From Sympetrum striolatum (lineage: Eukaryota > Arthropoda > Insecta > Odonata > Libellulidae): 64,000 nt of DNA. Shown piece by piece: positions 1 to 12,572 of this stretch. Location of the stretch: assembly GCA_947579665.1 (NCBI GenBank), contig OX388350.1, positions 84,153,152 to 84,217,151 on the forward strand, read 5' to 3'. A program made the translations under genes and the position numbers. The notes beneath the pieces are model-generated. The model searched no databases, was not told the DNA's origin, and saw only the letters and a program-made list of their open reading frames with translations. Position 1 is the stretch's first letter, and the number at the start of each line of letters is the position of its first letter.

Positions 1-238
1 TCGAGAATTCAGAATTGTTTTTTCGTCGTATTGAATGGCTTGCGAGAAAGCATTATCCTATTGGAGCGCAAACTTTTCTGCTACCATATGCTAATAAATA
101 GCATATCTTTCTCGTCTTTTTGTACAGGATATTGTGAAATTTATCTTTCGTTTACTTTTGCCTCACTCTTGTTCATATCTGTGTTAATATGAAAGATACT
201 GAGTTATCATTGATGCTGATTAATAGTATTCTTTAAGG

Positions 239-330
239 CAGGGGTACTCAACCTTTTTTGGTGCCCGAGCACCCGATGGCGCTTCCGAAAGAAAAGCGGG
301 CACCACATGTAATTTTCTCAGTCTTATTTA
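239..330. mobile_element. possible hAT-type terminus
   Basis: The stretch begins CAGGGGTACTCAACC and continues into a T-rich run, which is how many hAT-family ends look. I could not find the matching inverted end or an 8-bp target duplication nearby, so this is at best a solo or truncated terminus. Confidence 0.3.
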
Positions 331-492
331 CGAAGGAGCTTTTTTCAAGCGAACTACGGACAACTAGTAAAGTGATAATATTGCCAAGGTATGGCTTGAA
401 TATCAACCTGGACGGGAATGTTAATATATATAATTTCATTAAAACCTCACAACATGTCTTTATCTCCGAAGAAGATTTGATGACTGGAAATA

Positions 493-614
493 CGAGGGTG
501 GTCTGAAAAGTTTCCGACCCCAGATTTTTCAGAAATCTTCAGAAATTTTTCAGATATCTTCAGAAAACATGTCGAGAAATGACGAAATGTCGGAAACTTT
601 TCAGACCACCCAAA
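493..614. mobile_element. 122-bp mariner-type MITE
   Basis: Inverted repeats of 23 bp match perfectly at 496-518 and 589-611 (GGGTGGTCTGAAAAGTTTCC and three more bases). The unit is flanked by TA at 491-492 and 615-616, the target duplication of Tc1/mariner elements. The 70-bp centre is filled with short AGAAAT/CAGAA runs and has no coding capacity. The outermost three bases differ between the ends. Confidence 0.8.
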
Positions 615-616
615 TA

Positions 617-1323
617 AATCTGGTATGAAGGTATTCGCTGCATGAGCACCGTTGTGTTTTGAAAAGCAGCATTTAGTCACTGATTACGGGGAATTAGATA
701 CCCTGATAAGCCACGCTGAATCTTCACATTCGCATTATGAACAAAATATGACATAGACACTTGTCTTGTTAATCTGGACAGAGGCGATAAGAGGGATAAA
801 CTTTAGACACGACTTCCACTCAGTCCCCACTTGTGCGTCCCAAGAAATACTGTTGAAGCAAATAAAAATAATCTTTTTACCGAAGCGGCACTAGGTTGAG
901 TATCCCAGCTTATCTCCATGTAATAATAATGAAAATTCGGGTGAGATAAAAGTCTCTTCTTCGTTCTAACCCATCGCCATAGATTATGCATATCCTTACA
1001 GATTACTACAAAAAGTGTTTCTAGAAGAGATATTTTGCTTCTCTAACAAGGAATTTTTCCGGTGATGACATCCGTTTGGGAAGCATGGGCAAACTACCGC
1101 ACTCCTCATCTTGTAGAGTAAGCTTCACCCCCTCCTCCTTTTTGCATCTAATGGGTGAGGGGATTGGGCTCAAACCATCCTTCGGGATGAAACTCTGGAA
1201 TTGTGTAGATAGAGAAAAACATGCATCCAAATGTGTTACTTTTTGTTCGTAGAAGTTTGTTGCGGCGATCCGAAATAAGGAAGAAATTTAAAACGCGATG
1301 TTACACGAAGAACGTTGTAAGTA
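617..1323. other. no gene seen
   Basis: Only short shadow reading frames without recognisable motifs occur here. I see no repeat pair or RNA structure. Confidence 0.5.
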
Positions 1324-2284
1324 TGAGGCTTGTCCAGAAAGTAAGTGTACTGAATTTTTGAAGGTTACAAAAAATTTTATTTGAACAAAATAATTACCTG
1401 GTTACATTAGTACATATGTAAGCTATTATTCGACATAGGCACCATTCCTCTCAATGCAGATGGTGAACCGGGGTATTATTTTTTTGACGCCTTCCTCGAA
1501 GTAGTTTCCCGCCAAACCCTTCATCTACTTCCCCACCTCCCCCTTCACCTCCTCATTGGTTGAAAATCTTTTTCCACCCATGTGCAGCTTCAGGGAGGTA
1601 AAATGATAGTAATCTGAAGGTGCTAAGTCAGGGGAATAGGCGGGATGGTCAGGACATCCCATTTAAACTAGGAGAGCAGTTCCTTCGCCCGGTCCGGCCT
1701 CCACTCGATTAAACTTGTGTTGGTCTGTCAGCTGTTTTGGGACGCACCTCGCAGACCGTTTCCGATATCCGAGGGTTTCTGCGATGGTTTTGTGTAGCAG
1801 AGATCTGGAGATTTGTGGAAACATCGCAGAAAGTTCATCCACAGTCAATCTGTGATCGTCACGGAGCGCATTTCCGATTTTTTCCACAATTTCGTCAGCC
1901 ACAATTGAAGGTCTTCCGCTTCTCTGATCATCATGCACAGACGTACGACCGTTTTTAAACTCGCAACACCACTCGAACACACTAGTACGATTCATAGCCT
2001 TATCACCATATGCAGTGTTTACCTCATTATAAACCTCAAACGGAGTTTTTCCCTTCCAACCAAGGTAACGTATGACTCCGCGTATTTCGCACTTGGCGGG
2101 AGATTGGGTTGACATTTTTTCACGAAACTTATTGTCGCGTCGACAGTTCTCAACGTACTGACATTAAACCAGTCTTGTCGAGGAAGGGAGGAATCTGGCT
2201 ACACGGAAGAGTAGCCAATATGTCAAAAACAAAATCCCTCCGGCCGTGAGAGCCTCAGTACACTTACTTTCTGGACATCCCTCG
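1324..2284 (-). mobile_element. internally deleted mariner element
   Basis: The ends carry inverted repeats sharing TGTCCAGAAAGTAAGTGTAC (left from 1331, right complement ending near 2275), and TA duplications sit at 1322-1323 and 2285-2286. The 961-bp length is shorter than the roughly 1.3 kb of complete mariners because the middle of the transposase is missing. Both ends are present, so it could still be moved by an active relative. Confidence 0.9.
1426..2115 (-). pseudogene. mariner transposase, catalytic core deleted
   Basis: The frame opens with an ATG at 2115 and encodes about 140 residues of the paired helix-turn-helix DNA-binding region typical of mariner transposases (IRYLGWKGKTPFEVYNEV, then a GRPS hinge). 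It stops at 1663. Just beyond, in another frame at about 1426-1650, the C-terminus is present, including the third catalytic aspartate motif YSPDLAPSDY and the closing stretch ending in NGAYVE. The segment with the first two catalytic aspartates is gone, and the C-terminal part has one in-frame stop after GEVGK. The DNA-binding half may still be translatable; the enzyme cannot be active. The family assignment is secure. Confidence 0.88.
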
Positions 2285-2286
2285 TA

Positions 2287-3841
2287 TATAAATCACATCT
2301 AAATGTGAATGCGATTTCTTCAGGAAATCTCAGTCCTTGTCATCTATGATTTTTTAAATTCAATATTCGCTTGTGGAATCTATTAGATCTTAAAAGGTTG
2401 TCGGTGAAATGCTACCTCTTCTCCTCTCAACTTCATAGAATGAATTACTGCAGAGGGAGCGATATTCTTGCATTATTTCAGTTTTGGAAGTTCAATTTGT
2501 CCATGGAAAGAACGCAATCGGCGAAAATCGTCATCCGATTTATCGGGAGGCAAATAAAACATTAAGAATTGGTGTTATTTCTCAAATTAGGTTACGAGAT
2601 ATAATAGTAATCTTCCAACTAAACCACTGTTCTTTAATATAAATAAAAAAGGCGTAGACAACTCATTAAATACTGAATATAGATCCACGTAGACGATTCG
2701 CATTGAAATACAGTCGTTTCAAAACTATTTTTACGGCTTCTGCTGATTGCGTTTCCATTAAATTCGCAGGAAATTCAAAATTAAACCACTGTCTACAGTA
2801 CAACTGTCTCTGCGTGCGGAATTCTTACCCTGGGGCATGTCTAAGGCGCGAGTGCCATCGCTTGGTGAAATTGAAATCAATCGAGGATGTCGAACCCCCA
2901 CATCCGGTGATAAAGACCGATAATAGCCCTCGATTCGGTTATAAACGTAAATCTGTTCCATAATGCAGAATATTGAAGTTTACAAAGTTATTGAAAAATT
3001 ATCGCCATTTGAAAGAATCATTGGTTTCATTTTTATATTTAGGTCAATGCCATTCTTTTATGCATCAAGGTACCTAACTACAAAGTATCCTTCCGAGAAA
3101 TTTTCGAAAATGGCAAAGAACAAGCCATATTGCGATTGCTTTATGTGTCTCCGAATTCTCGATTGAGTTGATATTGCGGATAAAGGAGAGGCTAAGGTTT
3201 CTTTGCCGTCTGCTCGCGTTTTCTCCACTCCCTAAATCTTCCTTTTCTCTTTCGCGTTAACTGCGCTCTTTTAAAAAAAATCTTATAAATTTCTCCGGAA
3301 TCTTTTTTCGGTATTTTCACGCGCCAAATAAGACTTTTGGTTCCGATGACTCCTCCAAAACTCCTTTCCGTTTTTACGCCTCCTGAAGAGAAGAATTATG
3401 GCACTTTTTACACCACACTGCCTATACGTCCAATGAACCGCCGGTAGAAAGAGGGAGGCCATCTCTGAAGGCACCAGGTCGCTTAGGCCGTCGACGCCTT
3501 TTTATACATCGCTGTATTTGTGTGCCAAACGCACTCAATGAATACAATTCCGTCGGCGGATTCGACAGAATTCGAAAGAAAAGTGTTGGGGTCATTGGAG
3601 TGAGTTTTTTTCGCTCGATTGCCAAAATTCCTCGCCATAAATATCTCCACTCGGATTTGCAGGTAGTCGGTGCTGTCCTGTTTCATATTTTCTAAGATGT
3701 TAGATGATTGAATGCTTTTAAGCTTCGTTAATCACTCCAAAACCTAAAATGAAAATGCGAGTATTTTTCCTTCACCTACCATTAACTCGCTGACAGTAAA
3801 ACAAACAGCAGAACAGACCAGATAGAATGCGTAATGCAACC
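2287..3841. other. no gene seen
   Basis: AT-rich sequence with only short open frames (up to 86 codons) lacking recognisable domains. No repeat structure was noticed. Confidence 0.5.
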
Positions 3842-3945
3842 AAGACTCGAACCGGGAAAGTTAATGACTAGTATCCATTTTTCATAATGATCTAAACTTG
3901 AGTCTAAAGCGTTGATAGAAAATACCATGGCCGCTACACCATCTT
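3842..3945 (-). repeat. degenerate tRNA-like (Leu-like) sequence or SINE head
   Basis: On the minus strand the order is an A-box-like TGGTGTAGCGG, an anticodon-arm-like ACTCAAGT as in tRNA-Leu(CAA), and a B-box-like GGTTCGAGTC. The anticodon stem does not pair and the A-to-B distance is too long for a tRNA. A decayed tRNA-derived SINE or tRNA pseudogene is more likely than a working tRNA. Confidence 0.35.
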
Positions 3946-6377
3946 TTCGTAAAATTTGTATAACTAGCCTTAGTTGCACTTGATAAAGCTAGTGTTAAAA
4001 TTTCTGAATGAACTTTTCATTCACGGGACTTATTTCTTAAATTACGTACATACATAATTAATCACATTAAGAATGGAAGAAGTCAAACGTTTAGAGGTTT
4101 TCGGAATGTGGGTATGACGTGGACTAGGAAAAGTAAGTTGGGTTGATATGAAAACAAGCACGGAGGTGCTGGAGATGGTTGGGGAGATGATTGAAGTAGT
4201 CGAGCATTGACAAATGGTCAAATATTGAGAGGAGAGGGGCTACTGAAGAATGTAATTGAGGGTAGAATCCAAGGGAAAAAAACAGAAGACAAAGACAGAA
4301 GATGTTGGATGTTTTAAAAGGCGTGGTTAGTTACAAGGAAGTGAAGGAGATGACGTTGAATAGGGATTTTTGAATGCACATAACCGAAACGTAGAGCACT
4401 CACGTTTGTATGTTTAAATTTGATGTTTCATCTCCTATAACATTGCGTTTGTTGCGAAATGCATAACCTTCTCCACAGCTACTAAACGCTTATTCTTTAA
4501 GAATGTAAGTCGAAGCAAATGAATTACTTAGAAGATCCCAAATTGCTCACAAAAAAGTATGCTCCACTAAAATAAAAGAATTGATCGATGCTTTTTGTTC
4601 TCCATTCACTTTGTTTCTCATCTCGTATGCTTGTGATTGGAGCAACCGCACATTCATTGAAAAAACGAGGCAATATAATAGGAGTGTATGTTCCTTTTTC
4701 TTCTCCCAGAAAATTCTTATTTTGGTAATTATCTCTTTTTGATCATTACACACGGTGTTCCACTCTCTGCTGAGTGAAACAGTTGAATACGTAGCTCAAA
4801 TTTCTAACTTATAACAAAATCACAATTTGTTAATCAGAATTATACTTTTAGAATGGTTATAACTGTCTCAATTATCAAACAAAATATCAAAATCTTCTCG
4901 CGTCAGTTTAATTTAATCAGATCTACCGAAAGACTGGGACAATTAATATTTCTAAGAATTTTAAGCCTAATCACTTAAAAGGTTTTACTACTAAGTATAC
5001 ATCAAAATACTTTTGACTTCGAAAGGGATGAGTTGTCCTTGAATAGCTTGAGTCACCTGAACACCGCTGAAACAATTCCATTGCGCCATTAGACTACGTA
5101 AGCATTATATCATACTGTAAACAGATAAGAGGTGACATGAAAGGAGAATTTCGTAAACAAGAAATATAGAAATGCTTTGCCATTTCGTCATTTTTCTGGC
5201 CTCCGTCTTTAGTTCCTCTCTTGTAACCGAGTTGTTCACATCGAAAACGGATATTCATTTTTCAGCAGACTTGTCGACATTGGCAATCCGTGCTCGATCA
5301 TTAATAAATTGTACTTCCAGTATTAATTGCTAAACCTTCAAGGATTTTAGTTGGCTTAGGGAGTGCTACGGAAAATGATTCGAGTGCGGTGCTAAATAAA
5401 GAGGAGCTTTACGAAGTATTTGTGACTGTAGTGTTTAATTTTAAATATCAGTCAATTTCTCTTTATTTTGGGTGCCACAGCACAGTTATTTTCTTCTTTA
5501 AGTCAATGCCGAGTGTTAAAGAAGTGGCTGAATTCAGTTCTGCTCCTAAGTGTATCGCATAATGTATTTCGCCTCTCTTTGTACTTGGATGTTATGCGAA
5601 CGGAAAGAGCGTGTTCAGTTATTCCTATGGATGATTTTATCTGCACTGTTTTCACCTACTGTGACTTCGGTTTTGGAAAATCCGGAAGAGGTGTTGTGAA
5701 TGAAAACGGATATACAGTGAGCTTGTGCTAATTTATTTTTTAAAGTCGCCAGTGCTCATCAGAAATTTTGTAATGATTTGCTCAAAAGAAGTTGTTTAAC
5801 GAGCACTGTGATTCGTTAATCGTGGACTGCACAATTAGGACATCTAAAAAGGTAAGAAAATACCAACAATCAGGAAAAACCGTAATTTTTAACGATTGCA
5901 ATATTTTTTTTTCTTTTGAAATATCAACTTTACTTAGTGTATTTCTCACTTTCTTTCCATGATCTTCGATGAAAGATATTTAACCTCATTTTAACTGGGA
6001 CTTCGCAAACAATTAATTTCAATTGGACTTTAAATTGATCTGAGCAACGATAATGGTAGGGTTAGTTTTCTTAGGTTATTTACGCAAAACACAAAAGTTT
6101 AACTCAAATTTAAATGATTTGCCTTCTATTGAATCGCGATGAGGACCTTAAATAATGTGATGCATCAGCTGGTACGATGAAGATGCGTACATTATATCTA
6201 ATCCACTCATGTAAAAGAAAGCTTTAGACATTGAAAGTCTTTTTTTATGTAAAATCCGAACTTAAACAACTCATACCTATTGTAATATTTGATCGAGTAG
6301 AATTATTGAAAGCTACTAAATCTTAATATCTGCATAATAGATAGTTTAGTAAATCAATGGTCCTAATGCCAAACTGC
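3946..6377. other. no gene seen
   Basis: AT-rich sequence. The longest open frame (5468-5731, + strand) has no recognisable motif and no supporting splice or homology signal. Confidence 0.5.
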
Positions 6378-6895
6378 TATTTTCTTAATTTCTAATCCAG
6401 ACGTATATATTTAAAACATTGACTTTGGAGAACAATATTATTTAATATAACATTTTTAAATAACTCAATATGTTTATTTAAATTAAATTCAAATATAATG
6501 AAAATAGATTTTATTTTGACAATTAAGTACTGACGGGGTCAAAGTCCTATTGAATACTATTTCGTTTATTTTAAATTAAGATGTTTTAAATTAAACTGGT
6601 GATACTGGAAAGCGTTATTATTAAAAATAAGATTTTTCAACGCATCCATTTGTTTATTATGTTGAAAGTAGATGATAATGAAGATAGATTTTATTTTGAC
6701 GGCACTGCTAGAGTCAACGAGTGGCTATTTTCTTGATTTTTATTTAAGAAATTTAAATTTAAATCATTGCCATTTAAATACGATATTATTCTAAATAAGA
6801 TTTTCCAATACTTCTATTTATTTATTTAAAATAAACAAGGAAGAAAATATAATGTTGTAGTTTGAAAAGCACTGAATTCAAAGTCCTATTTTTAT
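6378..6895. repeat. diverged tandem repeat, about 3 units of 170-180 bp
   Basis: The phrases CTATTTTCTTRATTT, then AATGAARATAGATTTTATTTTGAC, then TCAAAGTCCTATT recur in the same order, with units starting near 6378, 6554 and 6741. The units are heavily diverged and AT-rich. No coding potential. Confidence 0.55.
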
Positions 6896-6904
6896 AATAA
6901 TATA

Positions 6905-7395
6905 TTATTTACTTTTCTTCTTATTCCTCCTGTACCAATGTGATCCTTGGCCTTCTCTGCAATGCTCCTCCAGGATTTCCTGTCCTTGGATTCTTGCTCC
7001 CAATTTTGTACACCCATTTTTACCTGTTTTTTATAACATCATTCTTCCATCTTTTCTCTTGCCCATCCTCTATTTCCATCCACACTCTTTTTAAAGACTT
7101 GTTTAATTATCCAGTCATCATGCAATCCTTCTATCTGCAATTTTAGCCCAGCTTATTCTTTGTGATCTTACAAAACGTTCTATCTCCTCATTATTTATTA
7201 CTTGATTTATTTCTTCATTAAGTAGTATCCTCCATTGACCATTTTCTAAAACTGGACCATATTCTCTTTTTATTCTTCTGTTAAATATCCTTAAAGAATT
7301 TCTATCAGCTGTTGTGAGTACTGTATGTTAAGCTCCATAAGTTGCTATTGGTCTAATTACTGTTTTACATAATTTCATTTTTGTAGATTTTAAAT
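6905..7395 (-). pseudogene. LINE reverse transcriptase, C-terminal relic
   Basis: Reading the minus strand across several stops gives the segment that follows the polymerase domain in many insect non-LTR retrotransposons: VIRPIATYGA, then RIFNRRIKREYGPVLENG, EEINQVINNEEIERFVRSQRI and a tail like WEQESKDRKSWRSIAEKAK. The order and spacing match that C-terminal region, but stops interrupt it repeatedly and the polymerase motifs are absent. It is a dead 5'-truncated fragment. The clade cannot be fixed from this piece. Confidence 0.65.
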
Positions 7396-7879
7396 TACTT
7401 GTGAGTTGAAGTTAGCTTCATAAATATGATGTTTTGTTAACTTGAAATAATATTTAATTTTAGTCTTGTACAAATTCTCTTGCTTGGTACATATCATTTA
7501 ATTACTATGTATTTGAATTCATAAACTTAACTATACCTGAGGATTGCAGTTTTATGATTTTAATATTAAATAATTATGGATATTCATAATCTTTTTACTC
7601 TTAAAAAGTCACCCCTTTAAACTCAATTTAACCTCTTACATAATGTTTTGAGTTTATTAGGTAGATTATATAGTATCATTGATATGATGAGCATTTTATA
7701 TTTACCATAAAGATTAATAAAGAATGGCAAATATATATTGGTTTATACTTTCCATGCTATGTGTATTTGCTTTTTGATGAGGATCATTGAAGTAATTAAC
7801 CTGTATTATAATATAACTTTCAAGTTTGTCCACCACCATTTATGGATTTATACATTTATTTAATGTTCTGTAACTGTGG
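7396..7879. other. AT-rich spacer between LINE relics
   Basis: No gene or recognisable repeat seen. It probably includes decayed LINE untranslated sequence. Confidence 0.4.
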
Positions 7880-9760
7880 GTGATTTCAATAGTATTATTT
7901 TGGGTGATGAAATATTCGTTTTTGTCTTCATAGCTAGTAAGACCATATCTTAAAATTGATTCCACCATTGCATAGAACATTATTAGTAATATTTTATTGA
8001 TACCATATCTTTCATATCATGGAATTGATAACTAACATATTATTATGGCGTTATTATTCTTACATGAAAGTCAAATTTCAAATTACTATTATTACTAACT
8101 GCCAAATGCTTAAAATTCTCAACATGTTCAAGGGTTTTCAAACATGAAGAGAACAGTCTGTACCATTAAGATAGCAATAGTTATATTTATTTATTTATTC
8201 AACAGGAAATTTGTTACAGAAAATTTCACAGCACCAATATCACATAGCAGAATTTAAAAGTATAAAATACAATAAACAATAGGATTTTATAAGTATAAAA
8301 TATCACAAATATGGAAATTAATATCACAAATTATTCAGTAGCAAGTCAGAATATACTGAGTCAAACTGATTATTATTTTTAAAGGACTTGTAAATCTTTT
8401 CAGTGTAGACCATTAAGTTGGTGGTACTAGATTTTTCTTAACAAAAACCATGCTGTTGTGTAGAAATAATACTATTCAGTTGTGGTGATGTTAAGTGTGA
8501 AACAAGTTTTTCAAATAACTTGGTTAAATAAAGTGTATGACAATTAGTCTGTAATTTTTTATGTTAAATTTGTCACCTTTTTTAAAAAATGGTACTGCAT
8601 AACTCATTTTCCATCCGTCTGGGAAAATTCCAGATGAAAGAGACTTATCGAACAAGATAAATAAAGGTAGAATAATGCTCTCAGCACATGATTTGATTAA
8701 TATAGGAGGAACATTATCTGGACCAGGGCCTTTGTTAGTTGCCATTTCAGAAATTGCTTTCATAATGCTGGCTACACTAATATTTAATGAATTCAAATTT
8801 ACAGAAGTATCATAGTTAACATTAGTATCTACATTGTTTAAATACTCATAGACAGAAGAGATATGTATAGCAAAAACATTGACAATACTTTGACCATCTT
8901 CACCAGTTTGCCCATCAAGATACACGTATTGCGGCAATGAGTTATTAACCATCAAAGTATTTACATGATTCCAAAAGGTTTTGTTGTCAGTGACAATAGA
9001 TTTCTCAATATTTTTAAGGTATACTGTGAAACAATTAGCTGCTAAGGCTCAAAATTCTGAGCGTAGTTTTGCAAAAGAATAATAATCACTTGCTGACTTA
9101 CTTTCCTTGAACTTTTTATCTGCTAATTTCTTGTTTGCAATTATTTTTTTCAGTTTTCCAGAAAACCATTTTGGGAAAAAAGATGTGTATACACAACTTT
9201 GGGAATGTATAATTCAATCCCCTGGTAGAGAACTTCATAAAATGAAAAATGTGGCTTCATTTACACTTAGGTTGTTTAGCATACACCAGTTTATTGACTA
9301 TATAAAAATTGAGAGGCTTGAGTAATCACCCTTCTTAAAGTTGTAGGATTGTTTAGAGTCATAGGTGAACATCCTCTTCTCTGAGTTTATATTGATTTCA
9401 ATTTCTTGTGGTGGATGATAAGAGTCAATTTTGGTAAGGGCTTCATTAGCCTTGGTTACATGAGCATCAGAAAAATTAGTAATAATTAAATCAAGCATCC
9501 TGTTATTGGAGTTTAAAATAGAATTTACATGCACTAAGTTTAAATAATCCAATGTGTTATTCAATAAACATAAGTTTTCATTTGCTTCTTGGTTGTTTAA
9601 ATTAAAGTCACCTGCTATTACAAAATTGGCCAATGGATTTAAATAAAAAATACAAACAATGTCATTGCAAAATTCTTCATATAAACTAATTGGAGAATTT
9701 GGAGGGAAGTATACACAAACCATAATAGATTACAGCCAGCTTTAAATATTCATTAAAACA
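7880..9760 (-). pseudogene. LINE relic: endonuclease end plus broken reverse transcriptase
   Basis: Two open stretches lie in order on the minus strand. The first (9298-9723) carries the apurinic-like endonuclease motif VIAGDFNL and the LDLIITN segment. The second (8524-8955) carries the start of a non-LTR reverse transcriptase, NKGPGPDNVPPILIKSC and SLSSGIFPDGWK, then KKGDKFNIKNYR. Past a stop, KLFEKLV and QHGFVKK continue the polymerase to about 8340, where it ends just at the first catalytic aspartate region (VYSDL). A later thumb-like piece (ESILRYGL) follows at about 7880-8165, so the catalytic centre is missing. A jockey-like clade is plausible. Stops, frameshifts and an internal loss make it non-functional. 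Confidence 0.75.
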
Positions 9761-9882
9761 ACTCTGTTATTTCAGAACTTTACACTTCATTATAGTATTA
9801 ATATTAATTATATTCTTTTAAATTATTAGAGGGTATCTTTCTATCTTTAAGGTCTCACAACTTCTTTGAATTAACACTCATA

Positions 9883-11366
9883 GGCCCGAGTGCACCAATC
9901 TCGGTTAAATCCACCGTTAGCTGACTGCGGTTAAATATTAACGGCGGTCAACTTAAGTTTGGAGTGCACCAACAGTAACCGAGGTTTTCGTAACCGCGGT
10001 TAGCTGACGGCCGATAAACGTCCCTGTGAATACGTTGAGTACCGCTTAGTGCTCGCCTAAACGTATATCGCAATTCATTTGTCTTTGTTGTTGATATGGT
10101 TGATACAGGTTGATATATTGGACGACTAGTAAATAATGATATAAGTGGACTTTAAAGTGTGTACACTTTGTCAGTGGAACAAATAGTAAAGAATCGCTGT
10201 AAGAGATGGACGTAAACGATAAAAAAGGCAGAGAACCCCTAATTTTAATGAATATGAAGCTGAACTTCTGATCGATTTGGCTATAAGACAAAAAGACATC
10301 ATTGAGAACAAGAAGATAGATAGGAAATAATTGAAGGAGAGAGAGTTGGCATGGCAAAAGATTTTCTTTGAATTCAATTCCCTTCCTGGTGATTTAGGGG
10401 ATATTAAATTAAATAACGATTAAATTTGTTTAAGCGATATTTCTTGTAATTTTATCGTACACAATGAAATACTTATTACCTGTCGCTCTTCATTTCGAAT
10501 GCTTTTGAATGTTATCAATGTGTATTTTTAGTATTAGTCATTAGTACAATGTTATTTTAGTAATCTTCTATATTCTATATAAAAAGATAATTAAATTCGT
10601 AACAGCAATTATAGTGTGCAGTTGAAACACTCTTATAACTTAATTTTCTCACTAATTTTAATCTTATCCAAATAACTTCTTTAGCTTGCTTAAATTTTAA
10701 AATAACATGAGTGAATTTATATGGTGTTGTTAAAAGATCACATGGCCAATTGAAAACATGCTATGAGAACATGAAAAGAAAGACAAGGAAAGATATAGCA
10801 GGTGAGAAGATGGAAATGTATAAGACTGGATAAGAGGAGGGCCATCAAATGAAAAAAGAATTAGAATTAACGAAAAGGTAGCATTTATTTTGGGTCTTAA
10901 TGTAAGACCCTTTGATTCAGATGCTTTTTTTCGTAGTAATGGTCAGCATAAAAATATTCATACCAGTTACCTAAATAAAATGAAAAATTAATCAAATCTG
11001 GTTACTTTTTTAGATCAGTAGCATATTATCATTCTACCACAACATGTATCAAATTCATCAGAGGTAGGGTTACAGGTAACATAAGTTTACACCTTGTATA
11101 AATCATGAGTATAGTAGCATCATGGTTTCTACGCTGTAAATTATTGTGGCTTTCTAAATGCAGGAGTTCATCTTCAAAACTATCAAATCGTAACGCCATA
11201 ATTGTTTACTACTCTTGTTGCTACACCGATTAAGTAACTTAACCGGTCGATTTCGGCTGCCCGGTTAACGCTAACCGAGGTTCGTGCACTTGAAAATGGC
11301 CTTAACCGTGGTTAGTTAACAATTTAACCGCGTTTAAGCCTTAACCGAGATTGGTGCACTTGGGCC
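9883..11366. mobile_element. Harbinger-like element, non-autonomous
   Basis: The ends are 26-bp inverted repeats with one mismatch (9883-9908 and 11341-11366), starting GGCCCGAGTGCACCAATCTC. A possible 3-bp duplication, ATA, flanks both sides; PIF/Harbinger elements make 3-bp duplications, usually TWA, so this is a near fit. A second, inner pair of GTGCAC...ACCGAGG inverted motifs lies at about 9963-9990 and 11268-11295, and CGGTTAA/TTAACCG words are dense at both ends. The only gene trace is a SANT/Myb-like protein; no nuclease (transposase) gene is present. Confidence 0.7.
10206..10836 (+). pseudogene. SANT/Myb-like DNA-binding protein of Harbinger type
   Basis: After a start at 10206 and a frame change near 10235, the text NFNEYEAELLIDLAIRQKDI followed by ENKKIDRK, a stop, and ERELAWQKIFFEFNS matches the first half of a Myb/SANT-like trihelix domain. 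The second half, GQLKTCYENMKRKTRKDIAG and KMEMYKTG, appears at about 10740-10830. The roughly 350 bp between may be an intron (GT at 10389, AG at 10735-10736), but the phases do not join cleanly. Harbinger elements carry such a companion gene that binds the element's ends beside a separate nuclease. Frame changes and stops make this copy dead. Confidence 0.6.
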
Positions 11367-12566
11367 ATAGTGTCCTCTAGGCAATTAGAAATGTTATGCG
11401 TTTCTTATGAATGGGGAAAATATGAATTCTCTATGAAATTCTTCAAAATCAACTCTTGTGTTGAGACTAACATTGAAGTAGTGTTTTCAAAGTCTTACAA
11501 ATGACTTAAAAATTGCATAATAATGGCCATGTTGCATTTTAATCCTTCTCAGTAATTTGCATTAGGTATTTTCTTAGAGAGAATAGAAAATTTAATGTGC
11601 TTACTTCTATTTTAAGCTATTCAACCATCTAATTTAACAAATAAAAAAAAAATAATTTTTTGAGCTTGTTCACAAGTAACGCTATTTTTTTCAATCCATA
11701 CAAATAACATTTTAGCCCTTTCAGTTTATAATTTTCCACTTATACACGATTGTGTAAATTATATAAGATATAAATGAAATTGAATTGAAAGCAAATTGTC
11801 ATATATAAGATCCAAAAGATATTATAACCAATAGGTTCTGATAAAAATGCCTATTACTAATGCTCCACTTAAGTCTCACCCAATTTCCATTGTGTATCTA
11901 TCCAGCATTTCTTTATCATTAAATGTGTTAACCAGTATGATTTTTTATTACTGGAATAGATTTGTTAACACTCTTATGTAGTATTCTACTATTATAACTG
12001 AAAATTGAAAAGAATTTGTTAAAGGGCTATATTAGGGTGTAATTTTAAATGTATATAATCTATGATTGAATCGAACCTATATCTTGCATGAGCTGCTGAT
12101 GTATATAAAAGGATAGAGCCACAACAAGAAGGTCCTCTGCATAGATCTCAAACGAATTTCGCATACTACTTTAACCTTTCTATGACAGAATATAAGGCTG
12201 TGAAGGTTTCATTTTGACAAAAGGACCAGGTTCGAGTCCAGAACGATAGGAAAGGCTTCCATGAGAAACACACGTGGAGTTTGTTTTCATTGTATTACAG
12301 GCTTTTCTTCTTATTTTAATTGGGAATAGTGTTCCTATGAAATGAAAACAAGTACCAAAAGAAGGGAAAATTGAATGTAGAGTTTAATTTTGGTCATTGA
12401 GTTTACTTCTTGTGTTTAAACTACGAGATATATGTCAAAATAAACTATGAGAAATTTCGGAGTATTTAAAAACCAGTCCCCCTGACGACAAAGGCGATTG
12501 TTGAATCCAAGCTCAAGCGTTCTATCACAATAAAACACGGGGCATTCAGGCCCAACATAATATTCT
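11367..12566. other. no gene seen; isolated TATA-like site
   Basis: AT-rich sequence. TATAAAAGG lies at about 12102 on the + strand, but I found no reading frame or transcript structure downstream to give it meaning. Confidence 0.4.
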
Positions 12567-12572
12567 TTTATT
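12567..12572 (-). terminator. candidate polyadenylation signal of the NACHT gene
   Basis: AATAAA on the minus strand, the first such hexamer about 400 bp beyond the stop codon of the NACHT gene. Confidence 0.35.

Noticed and set aside
5468..5731. 87-codon open frame
   Set aside because: No motif, no splice context and no repeat relation; its length is not unusual for chance.
12180..12260. tRNA-like sequence with GGTTCGAGTCC and complementary flanks
   Set aside because: The T-arm stem does not pair and no A box lies at the right distance.
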